Positions 52,707-61,809 of a DNA stretch of 64,000 bases are shown piece by piece. The translations under genes and the position numbers were made by a program. The first letter of the stretch is position 1. Each line of letters begins with the position of its first letter. A model generated the notes under the pieces. It ran no database searches. It was not told the origin of the DNA and worked only from the letters and a program-made list of their open reading frames with translations. Source of the DNA: Chelatococcus sambhunathii (lineage in GTDB: Bacteria; Pseudomonadota; Alphaproteobacteria; Rhizobiales; Beijerinckiaceae); assembly GCF_001418005.1 (NCBI RefSeq), contig NZ_LIOL01000014.1, positions 1 through 64,000 on the forward strand, given 5' to 3'.

Positions 52707-53114
52707 TCAGGGAGGCGCGCGACTTCGCCAAAGCTGCTCGGCAGACGCGCGGAAGTTGCCACGCTGGCCACCGTGGAATTCGCGGTGGCTACGGTCAAGT
52801 CGCTGAAAGAGTTGGTGACTTGCCACTCTTTCCACTCTTTCCACTGAAAAAGAAGAGATACTACGCGCGACCCTTCCGCCGATCCCCGACCACGGAATGG
52901 GAGTCAAATTCCTATAATCTCTCCTCGGCGCGTGGCACCTGTGGCTGGTGTGGCCATTCGCCTGCAATCTCAATTGCTTGAGCGTGGCCACGACCGTTGC
53001 CACCGCGGTCCGCGTGGTCACGCGCATTGCGCAGAAGTTCGCGGGTGTGGCCACCCGAGCCACACCGGCCACATGGCGTGCTCCTCGGATCGAGCGCGAG
53101 CGGAAACCGGTCAT
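52707..53114 (-). CDS. possible 135-residue protein in repeat-rich sequence
   Basis: An open frame whose ATG overlaps the primase stop (ATGA at 53111-53114). It is Arg/Val/Ala-rich and contains repeated VA and VERVE patterns, produced by the degenerate TGGCCAC-like repeats in the DNA. No domain is recognised. The coupling argues for translation; the composition argues for non-coding repeat DNA. I consider both open, with non-coding slightly favoured. Confidence 0.3.
   Translation of the reverse strand: MTGFRSRSIRGARHVAGVARVATPANFCAMRVTTRTAVATVVATLKQLRLQANGHTSHRCHAPRRDYRNLTPIPWSGIGGRVARSISSFSVERVERVASHQLFQRLDRSHREFHGGQRGNFRASAEQLWRSRAPP
52756..53080. repeat. degenerate TGGCCAC/TGGCAAC-type repeats next to the primase
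   Basis: Within about 325 bases there are many variants of one box: TGGCCA at 52951, 52985 and 53048, plus TTGCCAC, TGGTCAC, TGGCTAC and inverted copies. At 52823-52845 there are two and a half tandem CCACTCTTT units. The region lies between the primase-helicase and the RuvC-like gene and otherwise holds no firm gene, so it could be an origin with iterons or a regulatory array. Confidence 0.5.
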
Positions 53115-56032
53115 TGGACGTCCCCGCTCTCGTCGCCGAACCAGGTCTGGCGCCGGCCGAACTCGGACCGCTTGAGCGCATAGGCGTCGACGCGGCCAAT
53201 CTTCGGCACCCAGCGCACCACGGCGCGCCGGTTGTCTTGTCGCTTGTCGAGCAGATTCCTTTCGACGAGTGCCTTGACGACCTGCTGGGCCTTGAGCGTC
53301 TCGCCGGAAGCCTCGCGCAGCCGCTGGACCGGCACGTAGATCGCCGTGTCGTCGTACCAAGCCACCGCCTCGCGATTGTTGAGCTTGCGGTCATAGCCAT
53401 CGGCGCCGGTGTCGACGGACTTGATGGTCACGTCCCACCGTTCGGCGATCCATGCGCGCAGGCTCGCAATCGCCTGCTCGTCCGGCGCCAGAGCTTCGGC
53501 GTCGGAGGATTTCTGGAAGCGCTCCCAGGCCCACCGCACCGGCGTTTCGAGATCGATCGACCACGGCAGCAGGTCGAAATCCTGGGCGAGCTGGCCGGCA
53601 ATGCAGGGCAGTGCGAGGCAGGTCGCCGCGCGCAGCCGCGCCGCATCGGCCCGCTCGCCGGCGAGTCGCCGCGCGAAGTCCATCACCCGCTCGCGCAGCG
53701 CGTCGGGCCTGTGGTGAAGCTTGGCGGCGACGAGTCGCTCGACGAACGCAGGGCCGGCATGGCCGTGATGCTGTTCGACCGCGACGATCTCCCGGATCAC
53801 GTTCTGGCTCAGGGTGCGGTCGACGTCGGTCACGTCGACGTCGAGGATGCGCACCGCCATGCCGGCGATCCAGGCGGCACCGTCGGCGCGGACCTTCTCT
53901 TCGAGCGAGCACTCGCTGGAGAGCACCGCGTAGGTCGACCAGGCATAGCGATGCTTGAGGATGGCGCCGGCGGTGAGCCGCGCTTTCCCCTGGCCGCCGG
54001 AGATCGCGTAGATCAGCCGGCCGATCGCGCGCCCATCGGCGTGGGCGAGCTCGTCGAGCGCCAGCACCGTGCCCGAGGCCGCCTGGGCGAACACTTCGAC
54101 CGCGTTCTCGGTCGAGCGCATCGACTGCAGCAGGCCTGCCCCGATCAGGGGCGACGTCCAGGCGGAGACCGCAAGGCGCTGCGCAGTGGTCTTCCCGCTC
54201 GATGACAGTCCGCTCAGATTGATGCCGCAGCTATCAAGGCCGGCAAGGGATTGAACGACGCCGGCGAAGCCCGCGAGCACGCCGAGCAGGAAATGCGGGC
54301 AGCCCTTTGCCGAGGCGACGGCTGTGAGTGCCGTCTTCCAGCCGTCGAGCGAGCCGCGCGTGGTCGTTCCAAAGCGTGCGTTGGTGGCAAGTTCGAGCCG
54401 CCGGGTCGGATTGTCGCCGATCGCGGTGCCCGCCGGCGTCACGAAGACCGGATGCTCGCTGCCGTCGAGGCGGTGCCAGCCCGGACGAGAGACCACGAGG
54501 ATTTCCTGATCGGGGTCGGCGCCCTTGAGGATCTGGACGGCGAGCTGATCGCCGTCGTTCTCGCAGCGCAGGCCGGCGGCAAACAGCTCTGCCCTGAGAT
54601 CGGATGCGCCGAGCCGCGCGAGCGCCGCGCGGTTGAAATCGACCGCCCGGATCCGGCCGTCCATGGCATCGATGTGGACACGAAGCCCGAAGGCCTCGTC
54701 ATGGTCGAGATAGCGCAGGCGCGCGACCGCGCCGAACGGCGTAGTCATGGCCTGCCAGCGCTCGTTGCCGAGCTTGTCGCGGCCGGTCGACTTGAACAGG
54801 AGAATGCGCCCGTCGCGAGCCCTGCGATAGGCAAGAGTCGCATCCTCCAGATTCGGCAGTGGAAACAGCTTGGCGACGTCCTCGATCGTGCGCGTCGGTT
54901 TTGGATCGCGGTCGACGATCATGGCGCCGAGAAGCGGGCTCTCGACGACGAACTCTTGCGCAGCCTCGATCACCGCGCAGACGGCCTCGGCGCCCTCGCG
55001 CATGAGTAGGTCATTGAAATCATCGCCCATGCCCGGCGGCAACGCGACCCAGGCGCGCTTGCCGCGGTCGGCCATTTGCGTCGCAAGCTTGCGCGCGGCT
55101 TCGAAGCCGACGCCACTACTATCATGATCGGCACAGATGACGACGCGATCGATCTCCGGCGGCAGAGAAAGCTCTGCGATGTTGCCGGCGGAGAGTGCGG
55201 CCCACATCGGCAGCGATGGGCAGGCCGTCATGACCGCAAGGGCCGTCTCGACGCCCTCGGCAATCCCGAGCAAGCCGGCGTTCGGCGATGCCAGACGGAT
55301 GACGCCGCCTCCGACGTGGCCGAGCGACATGCGCGGTGTGGCAAGCGGCGCCTTCGCCGCGCCTTCGGGCGCGAGGTAGGTGCGATGAAGGCCGACCACC
55401 TCGCCGCGCATGTCGCGAACGATGCCGACCATCCCGGGCCAGCCGGTTTGTGTCTCGAAATGCGTGAGATCAGCGACGAAGCGCAGGTCGTCGGTATCCG
55501 GGACCACGAGCTTTCGACCGCGCAGGTAGACTTCAGCCAGCGTGTCCTTGATCGGCGCCGCGCGGGCAAGGATGTGGCGAATCTCGGTTGCGACCGCCGC
55601 GTCGCGCGCTTCACTGGTCGATCGACCATCGCTGACGTCGGGGGAGGTCGCTCCGTTCGCACGCTTTCTCTTTGCGCCCTTCTGGGTGGTGCCGCTGCTC
55701 TGGCCGACGAGCGCGGCTGCATAGGCGTAAAGCTCTCTGCCCTTGAGGCCGGTGGCGTGTTCGAGTGCCGATAGCGGTCCACCGGAGCCGGAGCCGTCGA
55801 AGTCGATCCAGTCGCCGGCATTCGGGCCGTCGAGCGCAATGACACAGGAGCCCTGCTTGCGCGGCGGGGCACCATGGATGTTGGCAAGCCGCCAGACATT
55901 CCCTTCCCGCCGCCCCTTCAGAAAATGCTGCGGGACCCAGACCTTGGCGGTCCGGCGCAGTTCCTCGACGATGGCGTCGAGGTCAAAGCGCTCGAAGGGC
56001 CGTGCGGCCTCTATGCCGTTGAAGTCGAGCAT
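53111..56032 (-). CDS. phage primase-helicase (Toprim and DUF927)
   Basis: About 973 residues from ATG 56032 (MLDFNGIEAARPFE). A Toprim-type primase part has GIAEGVETALAVM near 265 and VICADHDSSG near 300. The C-terminal half is a DUF927-type helicase with Walker A SGLSSSGKTT near 625 and an LALDELAHAD Walker B-like stretch. It would prime and open phage DNA at the origin. Its first six residues match those of the protein starting at 59516. Confidence 0.88.
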   Translation of the reverse strand: MLDFNGIEAARPFERFDLDAIVEELRRTAKVWVPQHFLKGRREGNVWRLANIHGAPPRKQGSCVIALDGPNAGDWIDFDGSGSGGPLSALEHATGLKGRELYAYAAALVGQSSGTTQKGAKRKRANGATSPDVSDGRSTSEARDAAVATEIRHILARAAPIKDTLAEVYLRGRKLVVPDTDDLRFVADLTHFETQTGWPGMVGIVRDMRGEVVGLHRTYLAPEGAAKAPLATPRMSLGHVGGGVIRLASPNAGLLGIAEGVETALAVMTACPSLPMWAALSAGNIAELSLPPEIDRVVICADHDSSGVGFEAARKLATQMADRGKRAWVALPPGMGDDFNDLLMREGAEAVCAVIEAAQEFVVESPLLGAMIVDRDPKPTRTIEDVAKLFPLPNLEDATLAYRRARDGRILLFKSTGRDKLGNERWQAMTTPFGAVARLRYLDHDEAFGLRVHIDAMDGRIRAVDFNRAALARLGASDLRAELFAAGLRCENDGDQLAVQILKGADPDQEILVVSRPGWHRLDGSEHPVFVTPAGTAIGDNPTRRLELATNARFGTTTRGSLDGWKTALTAVASAKGCPHFLLGVLAGFAGVVQSLAGLDSCGINLSGLSSSGKTTAQRLAVSAWTSPLIGAGLLQSMRSTENAVEVFAQAASGTVLALDELAHADGRAIGRLIYAISGGQGKARLTAGAILKHRYAWSTYAVLSSECSLEEKVRADGAAWIAGMAVRILDVDVTDVDRTLSQNVIREIVAVEQHHGHAGPAFVERLVAAKLHHRPDALRERVMDFARRLAGERADAARLRAATCLALPCIAGQLAQDFDLLPWSIDLETPVRWAWERFQKSSDAEALAPDEQAIASLRAWIAERWDVTIKSVDTGADGYDRKLNNREAVAWYDDTAIYVPVQRLREASGETLKAQQVVKALVERNLLDKRQDNRRAVVRWVPKIGRVDAYALKRSEFGRRQTWFGDESGDVQ

Positions 56033-56043
56033 TGCCGGCGACC

Positions 56044-57348
56044 TCAATCGAGCAGCACCAGCCCGCGCTCGGCGCGGGTGATGGCGGTGTAGAGCCAGCG
56101 CGCCCGGTCCTGCGGCGTGCGTCCGAGTCCGTCATTGAATACGACGACGTTCTCAAACTGCGAGCCTTGCGCCTTGTGGCAGGTGATGGCCCAGCCCCAG
56201 ACGCACTCGATTGTGGCGCGCTTCTTGTGGTGATCGCGGCGTTCCCGGTCGGGATCGGGCGACAGGTGGTCGTCGAAGTGGCCGCGGTAGATGCGGAAGC
56301 GCTCGCGCCGGCCGTTTGCCTCGCCGCCGACCTGGCGGCCGTCCTCGGTCGTGATCGCGGCCTTGAAGGCGATTTCGTCGCCATCGTCGTCGATCTCGTC
56401 GAGGGTCACGAACATGCCATTGACGAGGCCGATGTCATTGCGGTTGCGCAGACAAATCAGCTTCTCGCCGGCACCGGTCGGATAGGGAGCGGCGAAGCCG
56501 GCGGCCTGTTTCATGGCGAGATTGAGCTGCATGCGGGTGGCGTTGCGGCCGCAGATCACCTGACCGGCTTTGAGCAGGCCGGTGGCGTCGACGTCCGCCC
56601 GGCGCATTTTCCACACGAATTCGTCGTGCTCGCCGTAAGGAATGGGCTTGCCCTCGCGCGCCCAGGTGGCAAGGCGAATAATGGCGCTGTCGCCGGCCTG
56701 GCGGTGCACCTCCGTCAACAGCACGTCGGGCTTGTCGGTGTCGAAGGCGCCTTCGCCCTTGACCGGCGGCAGCTGGCCGGGATCGCCGAGCACGAGAGTG
56801 GGCTTCCCGAAGGCAAGGAGATCGCGCGCCATCTCGGCGCCGACCATGGACACTTCGTCGAGCACGAGGAGCTTGGCGTCGCGCAGAACGGATTCGGAAT
56901 TGAGCACGAAGCGCGGCTTGTGGGCGTCCTTGAGCCGCAGCTCAAGGGAGCGCAGGCGCGACTCCTCGAATAGGCGTTCGGCCACACCGAGCGTCGGCAG
57001 CTTGGCCTGGATCTCAGCGACCTCGGCCTTGAGCTTTTCGATCTCCTGCGGGCTTGCCTCGGAAACCCGGTAGATGAGCGAATGAATAGTGCAAGCGGGC
57101 GTTCCCTTGCGGGTCATCACCAGCGCGGCCTTGCCGGTGAAGGCGGCATAGAGCACGTCGCCCGTCTTGCAGCCCGACGAAGACGTGGTGAGACCAAGCT
57201 CTTCGATCGCGTACTTGACGATGGTGCTCTTGCCGGCGCCGGCATAGCCGAACACGCGGCAGACCTGCTGGTCCTTGGTGCGGTTCTCGAACCAGTCCTT
57301 GATGGTGGCGATTGCCGCGCGCTGGCTGTCGGAGAGCGTGATGGTCAT
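56044..57348 (-). CDS. RecD/Dda-like SF1B helicase
   Basis: A 434-residue helicase. Walker A is GYAGAGKST near residue 35, Walker B is VLDEVSMV near 165, GDPGQLPPV is motif III, and CHKAQGSQF near 395 is motif V, followed by LYTAITRAE (motif VI). This is the minimal Dda/RecD2-like form used in phage replication and recombination. Start overlaps the stop of the nuclease gene (ATGA). Confidence 0.9.
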   Translation of the reverse strand: MTITLSDSQRAAIATIKDWFENRTKDQQVCRVFGYAGAGKSTIVKYAIEELGLTTSSSGCKTGDVLYAAFTGKAALVMTRKGTPACTIHSLIYRVSEASPQEIEKLKAEVAEIQAKLPTLGVAERLFEESRLRSLELRLKDAHKPRFVLNSESVLRDAKLLVLDEVSMVGAEMARDLLAFGKPTLVLGDPGQLPPVKGEGAFDTDKPDVLLTEVHRQAGDSAIIRLATWAREGKPIPYGEHDEFVWKMRRADVDATGLLKAGQVICGRNATRMQLNLAMKQAAGFAAPYPTGAGEKLICLRNRNDIGLVNGMFVTLDEIDDDGDEIAFKAAITTEDGRQVGGEANGRRERFRIYRGHFDDHLSPDPDRERRDHHKKRATIECVWGWAITCHKAQGSQFENVVVFNDGLGRTPQDRARWLYTAITRAERGLVLLD

Positions 57349-58127
57349 GCAAGGCCTCCGGGCACGAGCGCATGGCAGCGAATGCGGTAGGGACAGAGCG
57401 TGCAGAGGTAAAAGTCAGGATCGTCGGACACTCGCGGCAGCAGCTCGCGAGCCTCGACGGCGCGGATCACGGTGACCGCCTTGTCCGAGAGCGCCTGCGC
57501 GGCAGGCGGATCGAAAGGGACGAGTTCGTAGCGGAGCGCCTGGGTGTCCTTGTCGAGCGCGACGAACAGCGTTTGTTCCACTGAAAGGTAGGCCATGTAG
57601 ACCTGGACCTGCGCCCAGTAGATCGGCTTCGAAGTCTTGACGCCGTGCTTGACGACGTCCTGCCAGGACGAGGACTTGAGCGCCTTGTGCTCGAACAGCA
57701 CCGGGTAGGCGATGCCGACGTCGGGCCCTTCGACGATCACGCCATCGATGTGCCCGCGGAAGCGGCCGCCGGCGACCGAGAAGCCGAACTGCTCGCCGTT
57801 TCGCCTGTGCGTGCGCAGGTCGAAGCCGGCGTGACGCAGCCAGCGGATGGTCATGTCTTCGAAGCGGTGGCCGGTTTCGAAGACGCGCAGCAGGCGCCCG
57901 CCGAAATCCGCGCCGTCATCGACGGGGGTCTGCATCAGCTCGTAGCAGAGCCGGCGCGCACAGGGTTCGCCGATGCGTGAGGCGCCAAGATAGTCCCGCG
58001 GCGCGATCGCTGCTCGTTCCGCCACGAGCGCCGCGTCGACAAGGGCGTCGATGCGCTCGCCGATCGAGACGGAGGCAGGTGCGTGGCCATAGACGAAGCC
58101 GGAGCCATGGTTGAGGTCGATGAACAT
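57345..58127 (-). CDS. PD-(D/E)XK exonuclease (Cas4/RecB-like)
   Basis: A 260-residue protein from ATG 58127 (MFIDLNHGSGFV). The catalytic core reads GHIDGVI then LFEHKAL, the D...ExK pattern; the following YWAQVQVYMAYL is the usual QxxxY helix. A C-terminal CTLCPYRIRC, with the cysteine near the start (GEPCARRLCYE), could hold an iron-sulfur cluster as in Cas4. It probably trims ends for recombination with the Sak4-like ATPase. Confidence 0.88.
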   Translation of the reverse strand: MFIDLNHGSGFVYGHAPASVSIGERIDALVDAALVAERAAIAPRDYLGASRIGEPCARRLCYELMQTPVDDGADFGGRLLRVFETGHRFEDMTIRWLRHAGFDLRTHRRNGEQFGFSVAGGRFRGHIDGVIVEGPDVGIAYPVLFEHKALKSSSWQDVVKHGVKTSKPIYWAQVQVYMAYLSVEQTLFVALDKDTQALRYELVPFDPPAAQALSDKAVTVIRAVEARELLPRVSDDPDFYLCTLCPYRIRCHALVPGGLA

Positions 58128-58141
58128 GAGCTGACGCGACC

Positions 58142-58486
58142 TCAGAATGGAATGTCGTCGTTGAGCGCGATGCGGCCCATCGCCTCGCGAAACCCGTCGA
58201 CGCAGGCCTCGATGATCCGGTCGATCTCTGCGGCGGTGCGATGCTCGAACGCCGGCATCAGCCCGAGGTCCTGGATCACTTCGGCAAAGACCGCGCGCGT
58301 CTCCTTGATCGCGCGGGCTTCGGCTTCCGTCTTGTCGATCATTCCGTTGGTCCTCTTTGCGATCGCGGTGCCGGCCTCCTGGCAGCCGCGTGAACAGAAT
58401 GCGAAGGTCGGAAAGCGATCCGGCCTCAGAAGGTGCGTGTAGAAGAAGCCTCGCGCTGCGCGGCCGCAGATCCGGCATGCCCTCAG
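58142..58486 (-). CDS. DUF6511 zinc-binding protein with non-ATG start
   Basis: About 114 residues. The N-terminal CRICGRAARGF and CSRGCQEAG form a four-cysteine zinc site, then a helical part, matching DUF6511. No ATG, GTG or TTG is available near the cysteines in this frame. The best start is CTG 58486, whose bases overlap the upstream stop (CTGA) as ATGA would. The frame stays open further upstream with no conserved features. The protein is probably an early regulatory or DNA-binding factor. Confidence 0.72.
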   Translation of the reverse strand: MRACRICGRAARGFFYTHLLRPDRFPTFAFCSRGCQEAGTAIAKRTNGMIDKTEAEARAIKETRAVFAEVIQDLGLMPAFEHRTAAEIDRIIEACVDGFREAMGRIALNDDIPF

Positions 58487-58737
58487 CCCAGGAGCAGCGT
58501 CGAGAGCTTCCGCGACTCGGGCGCGTCGGGCCGTTCCGCGATCCGCTGCGACGCGAGCACGATCCAGCGGCTCGTCGCGGCTTCCGCGATGCACTGAAGC
58601 TCCAAGAAGGTCAGGCTGCGGATTGGCCGATCCAGGCGAACCGAGCCTTCGAGCCATTCGCCAACGGCCCTTGCGCATTCCGCCCTCACGTGATCGAGCC
58701 AGGCATCATCGGCATTGGGCTCGCGCGACTTTGCCAT
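58483..58737 (-). CDS. small early protein
   Basis: An 84-residue protein from ATG 58737 (MAKSREPNADDAWLDHVRAE), mostly helical and soluble. It sits between the SSB-like gene and DUF6511, overlapping the latter. No recognised domain. Confidence 0.68.
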   Translation of the reverse strand: MAKSREPNADDAWLDHVRAECARAVGEWLEGSVRLDRPIRSLTFLELQCIAEAATSRWIVLASQRIAERPDAPESRKLSTLLLG

Positions 58738-58745
58738 CGCCTCCC

Positions 58746-59516
58746 TCACTCGTTCAGCCAGGCAGGCCCGGGCTTGCGCGCCGGGACGGCTCCGGGCGGC
58801 ACCGGTTGCCCCACAGGCGCCCCCGTCGTGGGCGCCTGACGCGGAGCCGGCGCATTCACGGGAACGGTTGCGGCGGGTGCCGGTTGCCCTTGTGGACTCG
58901 GGTGGCCGGAAGCCGGTGACGCGCTCTGCCATGCCGGCGACTGCGGGGCAGGCGTAGCGCCCGGGCGCTGACCCGTTGCCTTGCGCCGCGCACCCGGCTT
59001 TGGCGCTACGAATTCGCCTGCCATGACTTTCGCCCATTCGGGGCGCTCGCGCGTGATCGCGGCGTCGAGCTCGCTGCGCCCTTCTTCGTCCGTCGTGATC
59101 TTTGCAACGAAAAGGAGGTTGTTGAGATCGTAGAAGCCGTTGATGCGGCGCTTGGCCTGCGCTGCCGGGCTTTCGTCCTTGGGATCGAGTCCGTGGGCGG
59201 AATCGAGGATCGATCGCAGCGCGGACTTCGTGATCTTCCGGCCGATCGAGACGCCCTGCTCGTCGACCTTGCCGCCCGAGACGACGAAGCGGCGCCAGAA
59301 CTTGCGGCGGGCGAACGGGCCTTCGAGGATCGTGAACTCGCAATCGAGCTGGATGACGTCGGAGCCCTCAGCGCGGGACGCGGTGAGCAGCCCGCGGTCG
59401 ATCGGGCTCTCGCCGTCGAGGCCGCCGGGGCGGATGGTCATCATCACCTTGGCGAAGGTGCCGTCCGGAATGGGTTCATTGGGCTTTGCGGGATCGACGC
59501 CGTTGAAGTCGAGCAT
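58746..59516 (-). CDS. early protein, possible ssDNA-binding/recombination helper
   Basis: A 256-residue protein from ATG 59516 with GAGGACA upstream. The first 165 residues are beta-rich (GTFAKVMMTIRPGGLDG, DCEFTILEGPFARRKFWRRF), like phage single-strand-binding DUF669-type proteins. The last 90 are Pro/Ala/Gln-rich and disordered, ending PAWLNE, as in many SSB tails. It lies next to the Sak4-like ATPase. The assignment is by build and place, not clear homology. Confidence 0.65.
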   Translation of the reverse strand: MLDFNGVDPAKPNEPIPDGTFAKVMMTIRPGGLDGESPIDRGLLTASRAEGSDVIQLDCEFTILEGPFARRKFWRRFVVSGGKVDEQGVSIGRKITKSALRSILDSAHGLDPKDESPAAQAKRRINGFYDLNNLLFVAKITTDEEGRSELDAAITRERPEWAKVMAGEFVAPKPGARRKATGQRPGATPAPQSPAWQSASPASGHPSPQGQPAPAATVPVNAPAPRQAPTTGAPVGQPVPPGAVPARKPGPAWLNE

Positions 59517-59605
59517 GGGATTGTCCTCGGTTGATTGTGGGCACGCAGGGTCCCGTTCTGCGCGGCGAGCGCGCAGCCGGGCATGGTTTGAATCGTTGAG
59601 CGACG

Positions 59606-60451
59606 TCAGCCGGGAGCCGGGCTTCCGCGCGGCTTGTTCGCCTTCGTGAGCACCGCCATCAGGTTCGGCGCCTCCGTCTCTTCGAGATTGCCGGATCGAT
59701 CCTTTGCCGGCAGACCCCAAGGGTTTCCCGAGCGGCACACGAGCCGGCGCTCGGCCCCATTGACTGGATTATGCCGCCAGCCGTCGCCATCGCGGTCGAA
59801 CAGCGACAGCGTCATCACCTGGTCGACGATGCCCGGAAGCTCGCGCGCGGCCTTGCTGCCTTCCATCTGCGGCTGGAATGTCTCGCGATTGAACTCGTCG
59901 ACAACGCGTTCCAGGATTCCGACGAAGATGACGGTCTTTCCCGGCGCATGCTGCAGATGCTTGAGGAGACCGATGGTCTCGCGCGCGAGCAGGCCATAGG
60001 CGCCGCGCGTGTCGGGCTTGCCGGTGCGCTCCGAGAACGCCTCGGGACGCGTCTTCGACCACGCCATTGCCTGCCGCGTCAGATCGGTGATCGAATCGAC
60101 GAACACGTAGCGCTTTGCCGCCAGCATGCGCGCGAGATCGGGATATTCGCGGCTGACGTGCTCGTAATGCGCACCTGAGAGAAATCCGCTGGCGTCCGCC
60201 GCGGGATCGATGCCGCCGACGAGGCAGGCGATATCGGCCGCGTCCTTGAAGGTGCGCACGGGAATCGAGTCGCCGCCCCAGCCCTGGAGGGATTTCATGC
60301 CGGCCTCGAGATCGATGACGATGGTTTCGGCAGGCGGCAAGGTGCGGGCGAGGGAGGTCTTGCCCACGCCGGCGGGGCCGAAGATCGCGACGGTGGTCTT
60401 CGCGTTGGCGACCGCCAGGCGTTCGTCGGCGGTGACGATGCGCAGTGCCAT
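59606..60451 (-). CDS. Sak4-like AAA ATPase (single-strand annealing recombinase)
   Basis: A 281-residue protein from ATG 60451. Walker A is FGPAGVGKTS near 27 and VIDLEAG follows; Walker B is VFVDSITDL near 115, typical of phage nucleotide-binding AAA_24/Sak4 proteins (RecA-like single-domain recombinases). With the SSB-like protein and the nuclease it would form the phage recombination set. The upstream stop overlaps this start (TAATG). Confidence 0.85.
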   Translation of the reverse strand: MALRIVTADERLAVANAKTTVAIFGPAGVGKTSLARTLPPAETIVIDLEAGMKSLQGWGGDSIPVRTFKDAADIACLVGGIDPAADASGFLSGAHYEHVSREYPDLARMLAAKRYVFVDSITDLTRQAMAWSKTRPEAFSERTGKPDTRGAYGLLARETIGLLKHLQHAPGKTVIFVGILERVVDEFNRETFQPQMEGSKAARELPGIVDQVMTLSLFDRDGDGWRHNPVNGAERRLVCRSGNPWGLPAKDRSGNLEETEAPNLMAVLTKANKPRGSPAPG

Positions 60452-60723
60452 TACGCGCCTCCCGTCATGTTCGCGCCAGGGCGATCGCTTTGACCGAAGG
60501 ACGGCTTGCGTGTGGGCAAAAGGGGGACTTCGGCAGTACTTGCGCGAGCCTGCTGTGCTTCGAACGCCTCGATGTCTTCGAGACGGTAGACAACCCGGCC
60601 ACCGATCTTCAGGTAGCGCGGTCCCTGGCCGAGCCAGCGCCACCGCTCCAGCGTGCGCGGCGAGATGCTCCAGCGGCGCGAAAGCTCGATCTGATTGAGG
60701 TGTTTGATCGGGCGGTCGTTCAT
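60451..60723 (-). CDS. AlpA/MerR-like helix-turn-helix protein
   Basis: A 90-residue protein. LSRRWSISPRTLERWRWLGQ with GGRVVYRLEDIEAF after it is the excisionase/AlpA-type winged helix. It may regulate early genes or help excision; no excisionase gene lies near the integrase. Overlaps its neighbours by ATGA and TAATG. Confidence 0.85.
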   Translation of the reverse strand: MNDRPIKHLNQIELSRRWSISPRTLERWRWLGQGPRYLKIGGRVVYRLEDIEAFEAQQARASTAEVPLLPTRKPSFGQSDRPGANMTGGA

Positions 60724-60941
60724 GCAGACCTCCTCTGGCGATGCCGTTTGCGTTCGGTCGCCTCGAACTCCGCCATGAAGGCGAGGACCTTGTCGGCGGT
60801 CGCGAGCGTCGGCGATCGGCCCCGGCGCAGGCCCAACACAAACGAGGGATCGCCGACCGCCTGGCGGCCGAACTCGGTCGGCTTGAAGTCGTGGGCGGCG
60901 AGAAACGCCTCTACCTGCTCGCGAAATTGGCTGCTGATCAT
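60720..60941 (-). CDS. Cro-like repressor, first early gene
   Basis: A 73-residue protein from ATG 60941 (MISSQFREQVEAFLAAHDFK). The FGRQAVGDPSFVLGLRRGRS segment looks like a helix-turn-helix. It is divergent from the CI-like repressor and first in the leftward operon, the place of Cro. Confidence 0.78.
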   Translation of the reverse strand: MISSQFREQVEAFLAAHDFKPTEFGRQAVGDPSFVLGLRRGRSPTLATADKVLAFMAEFEATERKRHRQRRSA

Positions 60942-61058
60942 GGGCGAAGCTGCCTGCGAATGCACGCTTTGGTAGGAATTAGAAAATCGCAAGCGGCCTA
61001 TTGCGTCAATTGGAAAAGATTGTTAATTTCCTATCCAATCGATTCAAGGAGATGACCC
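60942..61058. promoter_or_regulatory. divergent early/repressor control region
   Basis: A 117-bp AT-richer gap between the Cro-like and CI-like genes. Operator-like sequences face each other: TTGGTAGGAATT at 60969-60980 and, inverted, AATTTCCTATCCAA at 61025-61038; they share the TAGGAA core with small offsets. Minus-strand TTGACG (61009-61004) could be the -35 of the leftward early promoter. AAGGAG before 61059 is the repressor's ribosome binding site. Confidence 0.65.
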
Positions 61059-61775
61059 ATGAACCTCGATCCCGTACGGACGCGGGTCCTCAAGCTGATC
61101 GAGGATCGCGACACCGACCTGAAGAATGCGTCGCTCAAGATCGGCAAGAACGCTGCCTACCTGCACCAGTTCATTTTTCGCGGAACGCCGAAGGTGCTGC
61201 CGGAGGATGTGCGACAGCCATTGGCGGAGTTTCTTGGCGTGGACGAGGACTCGCTGCGACACCGGCGCGTGCCGCCGCGCAAGCCGCGCTCGAAGGTGCC
61301 CGCGTATGGCGACGATGTCGGCGTCGCCCCAGTGCCGGCGTCCCGCGTGCCGGACGCCTTCATCGGAATTCCCGAGATCGACGTGCGCGCGTCGGCGGGG
61401 CCCGGTGCCTTCCATGAGGGCCTCGAGGAAACCAAGGTGACGTGGCTATTCCCCGAGGCGATCGTGCGCCACGAATTCCGGGCACCACCGAACGAGCTCC
61501 GGATGATCACGGTCGACGGCGACTCGATGGAGCCCTTGCTGTCGAGCGGCGACCGAATCCTGATCGACACCAGCCAACGCGTGCCGGTGCCGCCTGGCAT
61601 CTTCGTGATCTGGGACGGCATGGGGCTCGTGGCAAAGCGCGTCGAGCACATCCCCAACTCGGATCCGCCCAAGGTGCTCATCAAATCCATCAATCCGGAA
61701 TACCAGGCCTACGAACGGATCGCCGAAGAGGTGAATGTCGTCGGCCGGGTCGTCTGGCTCGCGAGGCGGGTCTGA
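61059..61775 (+). CDS. CI/LexA-like phage repressor (S24 peptidase)
   Basis: A 238-residue protein. An N-terminal helix-turn-helix (TDLKNASLKIGKNAAYLHQF) binds DNA. The C-terminal S24 peptidase has the nucleophile serine in DGDSMEP and the lysine in LVAKRVEH. An Ala-Gly pair in ASAGPGAF near residue 113 is a plausible self-cleavage site. It therefore probably keeps lysogeny and is inactivated during the SOS response. Confidence 0.9.
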   Translation: MNLDPVRTRVLKLIEDRDTDLKNASLKIGKNAAYLHQFIFRGTPKVLPEDVRQPLAEFLGVDEDSLRHRRVPPRKPRSKVPAYGDDVGVAPVPASRVPDAFIGIPEIDVRASAGPGAFHEGLEETKVTWLFPEAIVRHEFRAPPNELRMITVDGDSMEPLLSSGDRILIDTSQRVPVPPGIFVIWDGMGLVAKRVEHIPNSDPPKVLIKSINPEYQAYERIAEEVNVVGRVVWLARRV

Positions 61776-61809
61776 TCGATCTCAGCGGAAGCGCACGAAA
61801 GGCAAACCG

